21,853 nt of DNA. Source: JBDNJM01 sp041687755 (lineage in GTDB: Bacteria > Planctomycetota > UBA1135 > GCA-002686595). A program made the position numbers and the translations under genes. Below are positions 1 through 6,852 of this stretch, piece after piece. Numbering within the stretch: the first letter of the stretch is position 1; each line of letters starts with the position of its first letter. The notes beneath the pieces were generated by a model that ran no database searches, was not told where the DNA came from, and saw nothing but the letters and a program-made list of their open reading frames with translations. Location of the stretch: contig JBDNJM010000174.1 in assembly GCA_041687755.1 (NCBI GenBank), positions 1 to 21,853 of the forward strand. The letters are read 5' to 3'.

Positions 1-448
1 ACGTCTGCCGGGAAAAGGTCCGTCGGCAGTGCCTGCACCTGAAGCGAGGGACTCGATTGCGCCGGCAGCGGGCCCCGTAGGAGCCGAAGCGGATGCAGAG
101 GCGGATGCAGAAGCCGCGGGGCGCTGAACGGTGCGCGGGGCGGGCCCGGTGGGGACAGAAGGCGGGCTCGAACAAGGAACTGGCTTCGGTTTCGGACTCG
201 ACCGCGTGGCGGGTACAGGTCGAAGACCGGCGTAAGCCGAGTTCCGAACGGGGAAGTTGGGCCGTGGGTTGAGGCTGAACGACACTAGGGCAGGTCCGTT
301 CAGCCGAATCACACCTGCTTGGGCATCTTCGGGCAGGTCGAAGAAGTGCGGCAGAATCTTGGTCTCCCGCGGTCGGATCGTGAGCGCGCCCCCTCCGCGC
401 TCCACGTCGAGGCTGAAGCGATTGCCCTCGAAGCGCGGCTCGCGCTTG

Positions 449-472
449 GACGAGGACGAGGACGAGGACGAG
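449..472. repeat. Hexanucleotide tandem repeat (GACGAG x4)
   Basis: Four perfect copies of GACGAG on the plus strand. On the minus strand, in the frame that carries the broken gene here, they encode most of a run of eight serines. Tracts like this are prone to slippage. Unit length is a multiple of three, so copy change alone would not shift frame. Confidence 0.9.
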
Positions 473-1726
473 TGCACGAGGGTCAGTTCCCGTGCCGAGA
501 GCCCCAGCGGCAAAAGGAACTCCCCCTCGAGCCACAAGAGGTCGGGCAGTTCGAACACCACTTCGGATGCGGGCAGGTCCAGCTCGGTTTCGAATGGAGC
601 AAGGCGGTCGACGAGGCCAAAGCGCAGAAAGGGTGCCTCGGGAGCGTAGCTCGCGCGGATTGCGAAGCTGCCGGTCTCGCATTCGAACGCGGTGCGCAGG
701 GTCGGCAGCAGGATGCGATCGGCGATCGCTGACGCGGAACGCTGGAGTCCCTGCACATCCAGGCTCCGGAGAGACACCGGAGCACCGTTCCCGTCGACCA
801 GCCTCCCGCTAGCGATGAGCACAGAACTCCTCTGTTCGAGAGCCCAGTCCCCGAGGTCATTGCCGCTTGCGGGGCGCAGCGTCTGCAGCGGGATCTCGAT
901 CTCGGCGTACTCCGGCTGCCCGAGTTCGAACACGGGAGACAATCGACCGGCGACCGCTTCCTTGATCCGCTTCCCGTTCGACTTTTCCACCCAGAGCCGT
1001 CCTTCCTCGTCGGTGCTGCCCGCTGAAAGTTTGCGACCGAGGAGCCGAAGCGCACGGAGAACGCGCGGGTGCGCTCGGCCAGCGGCGCCCCCAGAGGAGT
1101 CCGGATACGCACACCGATACCGATCATGCGCTGGTCGCGCACCCGTTCTAGGTCCAATTTGGTGCGAGGGTTCGTCAACTAGACAGTCTGGAATCCGCTG
1201 TTCTAGTTCAGCTGCGCATCGGTGCTCTGGGCGCAGATTTGCAGGCTGATTTGCTCGTGGAGAGGCAGGCCGTGGATCTCGTGTGTCGTCGCTTGGAAAG
1301 CGAACTGGCGCCTCCCTGTACCAGCCAAGCCCTTGCCGGAAATCGCACAGCGAAAGTCGGGCAACGGCTGCGGGCTTTCCGGGAACGTCGTTCCGTCCGC
1401 AAAGCGGACCCGCAGGACCAGCTTTGCGGAGTCTGGCCAGTCGAGTCGGTGCACCGATCCCTGCTCGATCGGGCGCACCAGGACAAGTTCGAGCGGACCC
1501 CGCTCGGCGCTGTTCGGGGCGACCCAGGCGCAAAGCCTCCGGGTGCCAGAGGCTTGTTGTCGCTCGCCGCGGGAAAGCTCGCCAGTCCCTGTTCGTCGGT
1601 CGTCGCCAGCTGATCGACCAGGTCGTCGCCGCCCGGGGCCCGTCGCGCGCTCGAACGCGAGGCTCGACGGCACCCCCACAACAGCACGACCCGGCCGGTC
1701 TAACACTTCGACCGCAACGTTGCCGG

Positions 1727-1756
1727 CTGCTCGAGTCGCTGCTCGAGTCGCTGCTC
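1727..1756. repeat. 12-bp tandem repeat, 2.5 copies
   Basis: The unit CTGCTCGAGTCG occurs twice exactly (1727-1738, 1739-1750) and is followed by a half copy (1751-1756). On the minus strand, in one frame of the broken gene, it encodes the repeated peptide LEQR. It sits next to one of the inferred frame changes, near 1725. Confidence 0.85.
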
Positions 1757-2015
1757 CACCAAGCCTCCAACGAGCTCCTCCGCAAGCAATTCTGGAGCCG
1801 CGAACCGGCGCGCGTTCGCGCGACGTGCCGCGCGCCCTAGCAGATATCTGTCGGTCCCCGCCTTGCTCCACCCCACCAGCGGACCCCTCACCCGCCCCGG
1901 CGAGTTCCGGTGCCGCCGGTCTCTCGGTCGTGGGCGCTCCTCCCCCGAACCCCCTTACAGGCAGGGGCAGAGCTATCACGCTGAGTAACAACACAGGCAG
2001 GCGCGCTCGAGTCAT

Positions 2016-2313
2016 CGGCCCTGCAACGCTACGGAACCCGATGGGTTTAATCGCCTGACTCAGGGATCCGGGTCCGGGGCCTCAATCAGCGGCCCGCTGC
2101 CTGCCCTTCAGAGTCCCTCCGCCAGTGCTGCCCGAGCTTGTGGAGCTCGAGCCACGGGCGAGCCTCAGCCAATCGGGGCGGGCCGCCATACCGTCGCACG
2201 GTGCGGCCTACTGGGGCCCCGCCGGCGGCCCGGGCGTGCTCCGTGCGCAAGCTTGGGCCCGAGCTTATGCTCTCATGCACGCCCGACCGGCCCTCCGACC
2301 TCCCGCCCCGCCC
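2016..2313. other. Divergent intergenic region
   Basis: About 300 bases between the start of the broken minus-strand gene and the plus-strand isomerase-like gene. It presumably holds promoters for both, but I could not find a convincing -35/-10 pair. It contains one imperfect hairpin at 2181-2208, with outer arms GGCCG/CGGCC and inner arms ACCGT/ACGGT around the loop CGC. It also contains a near-palindrome, GCTTGGGCCCGAGC, around 2250-2264. No convincing small gene is seen. Confidence 0.5.
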
Positions 2314-3249
2314 ATGCAACGACGACACTTCCTCCAGGCAGGCCTCGCTGGCGCCGCCCTTCCCGCAGCGAGCCGCCTGGCGACGGCGGAGCCCCAGGAG
2401 CTCGCAGACCAGGGTCAGGAGGCGTTCAAGCTCAAGTACGCCCCGCACTTCGGGATGTTCTCCCGCGCCGCGGGCGACGACTCGGTGGCGCAGCTCGAGT
2501 GGGCCGCCGACCACGGCTTCACCGCCTGGGAGGACAACCAGATGGCGAACCGCGACGTCGCTGAGCAACAACGCCTTGCCGCTGCGATGGATCGACTCGG
2601 GATCACGATGGGTGTGTTCGTGGCCAACTTCGGCACCGCGTTCGGCAAGCAGAGCTTCAGCACTGCGTCGAAGGAGCACGTCGAGAACTTCGAGGGCGAC
2701 CTGCGCAAGGCCGTCGAGGTCGCCAAGCGCGTGCATGCCAAGTGCATGACGATCGTGCTCGGTGATCTAGAGCCGCGCCTCGCGCCCGAGTTCCAACACA
2801 GCAACGCGATCGAGATGCTCAAGCGCGGCGCCGCCATTTTTGAGCCCGAAGACCTCGTAATGGTCATGGAGCCGCTCAACTTTCGCGATCACCCCGGCAT
2901 GCTGCTGTCGCGCATCCCCCAGGCGCACATGCTCTGCAAGGCGGTGGACTCACCCGCGGTAAAGGTCTTGTTCGACATCTACCACCAGCAGATCACCGAG
3001 GGCAACCTGATCCCGAACATCGACGCGGCCTGGGATGAGATCGCGTACTTTCAGGTCGGCGACAACCCGGGCCGCAACGAGCCGACCACGGGCGAGATCA
3101 ACTACCTCAACGTGTTCCGGCACATCGCGAACAAGGGCTTCGGCGGCGTGGTCGGCATGGAGCACGGCAACTCCCAAGGTGGCGAGGCCGGCGATCTCGC
3201 CGTGCTCGAGGCCTACCGCGCGTCGGACCGCTTCGAGCTCGGGCAATGA
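2314..3249 (+). CDS. Tat-exported hydroxypyruvate isomerase-like TIM-barrel protein
   Basis: 311 residues of the xylose-isomerase-like TIM-barrel superfamily, closest by motif to hydroxypyruvate isomerase (interconversion of hydroxypyruvate and tartronate semialdehyde). Diagnostic signatures are MEPLN (E186), FDIYHQQ (D221), FQVGDNPGRNEPTTGEINY (Q247, E256) and a late GMEH (E283). E186, D221, Q247 and E283 sit where the family binds its divalent metal. The N-terminus MQRRHFLQAGLAGAA is a twin-arginine signal, so the protein should work outside the cytoplasm, unlike classical cytosolic Hyi. The ATG at 2314 is chosen because it puts the Arg pair at residues 3-4; an in-frame ATG at 2275 would add 13 Pro/Arg-rich residues. 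The stop overlaps the next start (ATGA). With the oxidoreductase two genes on, it probably acts on an oxidised sugar or polyol. The true substrate cannot be read from sequence. Confidence 0.88.
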   Translation: MQRRHFLQAGLAGAALPAASRLATAEPQELADQGQEAFKLKYAPHFGMFSRAAGDDSVAQLEWAADHGFTAWEDNQMANRDVAEQQRLAAAMDRLGITMGVFVANFGTAFGKQSFSTASKEHVENFEGDLRKAVEVAKRVHAKCMTIVLGDLEPRLAPEFQHSNAIEMLKRGAAIFEPEDLVMVMEPLNFRDHPGMLLSRIPQAHMLCKAVDSPAVKVLFDIYHQQITEGNLIPNIDAAWDEIAYFQVGDNPGRNEPTTGEINYLNVFRHIANKGFGGVVGMEHGNSQGGEAGDLAVLEAYRASDRFELGQ

Positions 3250-4178
3250 GCCGGGCGACCACGCTGGGCATCGCGCTCGCGCTGAGCGGGCTGCCGGCCT
3301 GCACGACGGGTCGCGTGATCTGGATCCCCGATCGTGGTGAGGCACCGGCGGGAGCGGCAGCCGAGCAGGCGCAGGAAGTCAGCCCCTTTTCCGGCCTCAC
3401 CGAGCTCATGGGCGACGAGGCCCCCGCCGTCGCGCCCGAGCCGTTCACGCTCGAGCTCGAGGGCACCGCCATTGCGCTCGAGATGCTGCCCCTCACGTTC
3501 CCCTCGGGCGAGGTGCTCTGGATGTCGGCCACAGAAATCCCTTGGGAGGCGTTCGACGTCTACACCTACGGGTTCGAAATCCCGCGCGAGCGTCGCGTTG
3601 CCGAGTTCGACGGCGCGACACGTCCGAGCAAGCCCTACGGCTCGCCCGACCGCGGCTGGGGACACGAGGGCTTCCCCGCGCTGTCCTTGACGGCGTTTTC
3701 GGCCGAGCTGTTCTGCGATTGGCTCGGCGCGCGCACCGCAACCTCCCTGCGCCTGCCCTCTCAAAGCGAGTGGCTGTTCGCGGCGCGCGAGGGCGCTGCC
3801 GGCCCCCCCCGGTTCTCGCTCGCCGACCCCGACCGGGAGTTGCCCTCCGATCTCGGCACCGCTGTTGGCTGGGCGCCGGCCAACGGTCCGCGCACCGTCG
3901 AGCTGGCAGAACTCGAGCCCAACGCGCTCGGCTTCAGCGGCCTGCTGGGCAACCTCGGCGAGTGGGCCAGGATCCACGTCGCCGACGAGACCGCCCACGT
4001 CCTGTGCGGCGGGCACTTCCTCGACGCGGACGCAGAGCGGGTCCCGGGTCGGCGCGAGACCCAGCAGAGCACCTGGAACCAGACCGATCCCCAGAACCCG
4101 AAGAGCCGCTGGTGGCTTTCCGACGCCCCTTTCGTGGGCTTTCGTATCGTAGCGACGTCCCCTCCCGAACTTCCCTGA
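3246..4178 (+). CDS. SUMF1/FGE-fold (formylglycine-generating-enzyme-like) lipoprotein
   Basis: 310 residues. The start is a likely lipoprotein signal with Cys19 after LSGLPA. Residues from about 60 to 305 show the SUMF1/FGE-sulfatase pattern: the segment AFSAELFCDWLGARTATSLRLPSQSEWLFAAREG (here ALSLTAFSAELFCDWL then RLPSQSEWLFAAR), later GFSGLLGNLGEWARI, then CGGHFLD and the closing VGFRIV. Catalytic formylglycine-generating enzymes use two cysteines close to the C-terminus; that part of this protein contains none, so it is probably a binding or structural member of the fold rather than an fGly-forming oxidase. It overlaps the upstream isomerase-like gene by four bases (ATGA) and lies 19 bases before the oxidoreductase gene. 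It is presumably co-translated with them and displayed on the envelope. Function unknown. Confidence 0.82.
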   Translation: MSRATTLGIALALSGLPACTTGRVIWIPDRGEAPAGAAAEQAQEVSPFSGLTELMGDEAPAVAPEPFTLELEGTAIALEMLPLTFPSGEVLWMSATEIPWEAFDVYTYGFEIPRERRVAEFDGATRPSKPYGSPDRGWGHEGFPALSLTAFSAELFCDWLGARTATSLRLPSQSEWLFAAREGAAGPPRFSLADPDRELPSDLGTAVGWAPANGPRTVELAELEPNALGFSGLLGNLGEWARIHVADETAHVLCGGHFLDADAERVPGRRETQQSTWNQTDPQNPKSRWWLSDAPFVGFRIVATSPPELP

Positions 4179-4197
4179 GCCCTAGAGTCCTAACCCC

Positions 4198-5460
4198 ATG
4201 AGCCCCCTCGACCGCCGCACGTTGCTCAAGACCTCTGCCGCCGCCGCCTCCGTGGCAGCCATCCCGCGCATGGCCTTCGCCGGCGGCCAGGACACCCTCC
4301 GCATCGGCCTAGTCGGCTGCGGCGGCCGCGGTACCGGCGCGGCCATCGACTGCCTCTCCTCCTCCGAGGGCATCGAGCTGGTGGCCATGGGCGACCTCTT
4401 CGGCGACCGCGTCGAGAGCTCGAAGAACTACGTCCGCGACGAGTACACCAAGCGCGAGCGCGGCGCTGCCTTCAAGGTCACCGACGACACGACCTTCGTC
4501 GGCTGGGACTCGATCGACCGCGTGCTGGAGTCGGGCATCGACGTCGTCCTGCTCGCGACTCCGCCGCAGTTTCGCCCGATGATGCTGCGCAACGCCGTCG
4601 ATGCAGGCGTGCACGTCTTCATGGAGAAGCCCGTCGCGGTCGACCCCACCGGCATCCGTTCCGTGATTCGCTCCGGCGAGCTCGCCAAGAGCAAGGGCCT
4701 CGGCATCGTCTCCGGCACCCAGCGCCGCCACCAGGGCTCCTACATCGACACGCTCGAGCGCATCAAGGATGGCGCCATCGGCGAGATCGTCGGCGGCGAC
4801 TGCTGGTGGAATCAGGGCGGGCTATGGATGAACCTGCGCAAGCCCGAGTGGACGGACATGGAGTGGCAGCTGCGCAACTGGCTGTACTTCGACTGGCTCT
4901 CCGGCGACCACATCGTCGAGCAGCACATCCACAACCTGGACGTGATGAACTGGGCGCTCGATGGCTTCCCCGTCGCCGCCACCGCCCTCGGCGGCCGCCA
5001 GGTTCGCACGGACCCGGCCTACGGCCACGTGTTCGACCACTTCGCGGTCCAGTACGAGTACGCCGGCGGACAGATCATCAACAGCCAGTGCCGCCAGATC
5101 GACAACTGCGAAAACCGCGTCGGCGAGCGCCTAGTTGGCACCCACGGCACCGCCGACCCGAACGGCCGTATCTTCGGGCCCAACGAGTGGAGCTACACCG
5201 GCAACGCCCAAAACCCCTACGTGCAGGAGCACGCCGACCTGGTCGCTTCGATCCGCAACGGCACGCCCATCAACGAAGCGGAGCGCGTCGCCAAGAGCAC
5301 CTTGACTGCGATCATGGGCCGCATGGCCGCCTACACCGGCAAGAAGGTCACCTGGGAGTTCGCCATGAACTCGAAGCTGAATCTGACGCCCGCCAAGCTG
5401 GAGTTCGGCGACCTGCCGGTCCCCCCGGTCGCGACCCCCGGCGAGACGCGCTTGGTCTGA
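4198..5460 (+). CDS. Tat-exported Gfo/Idh/MocA family oxidoreductase
   Basis: 420 residues. MSPLDRRTLLKTSAAAA is a twin-arginine signal ending near AFAGG. It is followed by a Rossmann nucleotide-binding start (LRIGLVGCGGRGTGA, about residues 35-49) and the family hallmark EKPVAVDP (about 143-150), whose Lys is the usual catalytic residue. The C-terminal alpha/beta domain carries QHIHNLDVMNWAL, with the conserved His/Asp of the substrate site. Length matches exported family members, which bind NAD(P) tightly. Expected reaction: oxidation or reduction of a sugar, inositol or glycoside hydroxyl. It is the third gene of the 2314-5460 operon and is followed by a strong hairpin at 5500-5544. Exported Gfo/Idh proteins paired with TIM-barrel isomerases are a known theme in carbohydrate-degrading environmental bacteria; the specific sugar is unknown. 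Confidence 0.93.
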   Translation: MSPLDRRTLLKTSAAAASVAAIPRMAFAGGQDTLRIGLVGCGGRGTGAAIDCLSSSEGIELVAMGDLFGDRVESSKNYVRDEYTKRERGAAFKVTDDTTFVGWDSIDRVLESGIDVVLLATPPQFRPMMLRNAVDAGVHVFMEKPVAVDPTGIRSVIRSGELAKSKGLGIVSGTQRRHQGSYIDTLERIKDGAIGEIVGGDCWWNQGGLWMNLRKPEWTDMEWQLRNWLYFDWLSGDHIVEQHIHNLDVMNWALDGFPVAATALGGRQVRTDPAYGHVFDHFAVQYEYAGGQIINSQCRQIDNCENRVGERLVGTHGTADPNGRIFGPNEWSYTGNAQNPYVQEHADLVASIRNGTPINEAERVAKSTLTAIMGRMAAYTGKKVTWEFAMNSKLNLTPAKLEFGDLPVPPVATPGETRLV

Positions 5461-5815
5461 CCGCTCCTCGTCTTCGGCCGCGCCAACAGGTGGCACCTCG
5501 CGCCCGGAAAGACTTCGAGTTCACCTCGTCGTCTTTCCGGGCGCTTCGTTGGACCCCGCGATTCTCTGCTCGGGACGATTCGTCTAGGACGGTCAGCTGT
5601 CGCAACTTCAAGCGGGGCGTGTTCGCTTCGAGCTCGCTCGCGGCTGGAGCAATGCCGGGGAGGCAGGGAGGCACTGAACAGGAAAGCGTTTCCGTGAGGC
5701 GTGGCGCGGGACGGCGCCCTGGAGAGTGGAGGCGATTCCGCACTTGGGCTCAATCGTCCGTCTCTACCCGGCCGACCAAAGGGCTGGTCCAGACTGGCCT
5801 TTCCCCTTTAACACA
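5461..5815. other. Intergenic region between sugar operon and pseudopilin operon
   Basis: 355 bases without a supported gene. The first 85 bases hold the terminator-like hairpin. The remainder, up to the prepilin start at 5816, should contain the promoter of the pseudopilin operon, but I see no convincing consensus boxes and no clear ribosome-binding site before 5816. Open frames crossing the region are Arg/Ser/Pro-rich and look non-coding. Confidence 0.5.
5500..5544 (+). terminator. Strong hairpin terminator after the sugar operon
   Basis: The arms GCGCCCGGAAAGAC (5500-5513) and GTCTTTCCGGGCGC (5531-5544) are perfectly complementary over 14 bp. The 17-base interior can form a further CGAG/CTCG stem. 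It lies 40 bases after the oxidoreductase stop. No T-tract follows, so termination may be hairpin-only or the structure may stabilise the 3' end of the mRNA. Confidence 0.75.
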
Positions 5816-6214
5816 ATGTTTTCCATTCAGAATCGACGCCCCCCTCACCGCAGGCGAGGCATGAGCCTTCTCGAGGTGCAAATCGCCCTCGCTGTGGTCG
5901 CCGTCATGCTGCTGTCCGCCGGGGTCGCTTTCTCCGCGAGCATGCGCACGATGCGCTCTGCACGGGATCTGACGGGCGCCGCTGTGTTCCTTGAGACCGT
6001 CATGGATAGCGTCGCGGCGCAGGACTACGGCAATCTCTTGTCCCTGAACGGCAACGTGATCACGGACGCGAAGGGCACGAGCGGCCCGCGCTACGCCGTC
6101 GCCCTGAACGTGTTTGACTTCAACCTGCAGCTGCGTCAAGTCGATGCCCAGCTCACCGACGCGAACACCGGGCAGATCCTGGCAACCGTCACGACCTTGA
6201 GGAGCGACCGATGA
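5816..6214 (+). CDS. GspI-like minor pseudopilin (prepilin-type N-terminus)
   Basis: 132 residues from the ATG at 5816. The basic leader MFSIQNRRPPHRRRG is followed by MSLLEVQIALAVVAVMLLSAGVAFSA. This is a prepilin-peptidase site (cleavage after G15), with Glu at mature position 5 and a hydrophobic alpha-helix of about 20 residues. The short C-terminal region carries LETVMDSVAA, resembling the helix that follows the transmembrane segment in GspI/PilV-like minor pseudopilins. The start at 5816 gives a leader of normal length; an upstream in-frame ATG at 5726 would add 30 unrelated residues. The stop overlaps the next ATG (ATGA). Assignment to GspI rests on size and on position before GspJ- and GspK-like genes, so treat it as likely, not proven. 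Confidence 0.82.
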   Translation: MFSIQNRRPPHRRRGMSLLEVQIALAVVAVMLLSAGVAFSASMRTMRSARDLTGAAVFLETVMDSVAAQDYGNLLSLNGNVITDAKGTSGPRYAVALNVFDFNLQLRQVDAQLTDANTGQILATVTTLRSDR

Positions 6215-6852
6215 AGCGCAGCTCGCGTTCGTCGAGTGCCGGCTTCACCCTACTCGAGGCCACTATCGCGACCACGATCTTCGGGATGGTTGGATACGGC
6301 CTCGCCGTCGCCATTGGAGCGGGGCAGGACACTCAACAGAGCATCCTCACGAATTCGATCTCGAATAAGGAGCTGCGCCAAACGGCACTGCAGGTCTCCG
6401 CCGAGCTGCGCTCGTGCGCGTCAACGAACTTCGAGGTGACCGAGGGCCAGACGGGGCACTCCCAGATCGACTTCCAGATGCCGATCTCGAGCGCTGGAAG
6501 CCTCACCTGGGGCGTCTACGACAAGCGCCTGGGGCAGGAGTCCGAAGATCAAAACCGGGTCGGCTGGAGCGTCCGGTACATCGTCGAAGAAGACGCTGGA
6601 GCGTTCGGACTCGAGTCGCCCGCTGGGGAATTCGGTGCAGGGCGGCGACTCGTGCGGCAACTTCTAGACGACGAGGACGAGGTTCAATTGAGTGAATCCG
6701 TCGTCGAAGGGCTGAACTCGGGCTACGGAGCGCATCCGGGATTCGCGGTGTCGGCCGCGGGTGACATGTGGACCGTGACGATCAATCTCGCGGGGCAGGA
6801 AGAAAACACTAATGGAAACCAGGTGGAATTCGATGTTTGGATGCACAACTGA
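6211..6852 (+). CDS. GspJ/PilW-like minor pseudopilin
   Basis: 213 residues. The leader MKRSSRSSSAG is cut before FTLLEATIATTIFGMVGYGLAVAIGAG: cleavage after G11, Glu at mature position 5, then the hydrophobic stem helix. The globular part has the size and alternating strand character of GspJ/PilW proteins. It contains QTALQVSAELRSCASTNFEV just after the helix and a long beta-rich domain ending VEFDVWMHN. A good ribosome-binding site (AGGAG, 7 bases upstream) precedes the ATG, which overlaps the stop of the GspI-like gene. The 3' end overlaps the start of the GspK-like gene, implying translational coupling and stoichiometric production of tip subunits. Confidence 0.82.
   Translation: MKRSSRSSSAGFTLLEATIATTIFGMVGYGLAVAIGAGQDTQQSILTNSISNKELRQTALQVSAELRSCASTNFEVTEGQTGHSQIDFQMPISSAGSLTWGVYDKRLGQESEDQNRVGWSVRYIVEEDAGAFGLESPAGEFGAGRRLVRQLLDDEDEVQLSESVVEGLNSGYGAHPGFAVSAAGDMWTVTINLAGQEENTNGNQVEFDVWMHN

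Larger units (their letters stand above)
1..2015 (-). pseudogene. Frameshifted gene for a large secreted protein, running off the left edge
   Basis: Starting from the ATG at 2015, the first residues form a signal peptide (MTRARLPVLLLSVIALPLPV). Protein-like sequence then changes minus-strand frame repeatedly: near 1860, 1725, 1640, 1530 and 1030, with in-frame TAG stops at 1203-1205 and 1179-1181. Joined by eye, the pieces read as one product of more than 650 residues. They include a stretch with VAVEVLDRPGRAVVGVP, one with GDDLVDQLATTDEQGLASFP and one with LVLRVRFADGTTFPES. The alternation resembles carboxypeptidase-regulatory-like or Ig-like beta-sandwich domains, but I do not recognise a named family. 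From about 1030 down to 1 one frame stays open and ends in Ala/Ser/Pro-rich low complexity, so the C-terminus lies outside the window. A continuous 270-codon frame at 1203-2015 exists only because the frame changes compensate and stops are rare at this GC. Either the gene is decaying or the assembly has local indel errors here. All other long genes in the window are intact, which slightly favours decay. Confidence 0.7.

Noticed and set aside
1203..2015. Continuous 270-codon minus-strand frame as an intact gene
   Set aside because: Only some stretches are protein-like; between them other frames hold the convincing sequence. The frame looks open because of compensating shifts and high GC.
4806..5864. 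Plus-strand frame crossing the oxidoreductase gene and the intergenic region
   Set aside because: Arg/Pro-rich shadow of the oxidoreductase in another frame that runs through the terminator hairpin.
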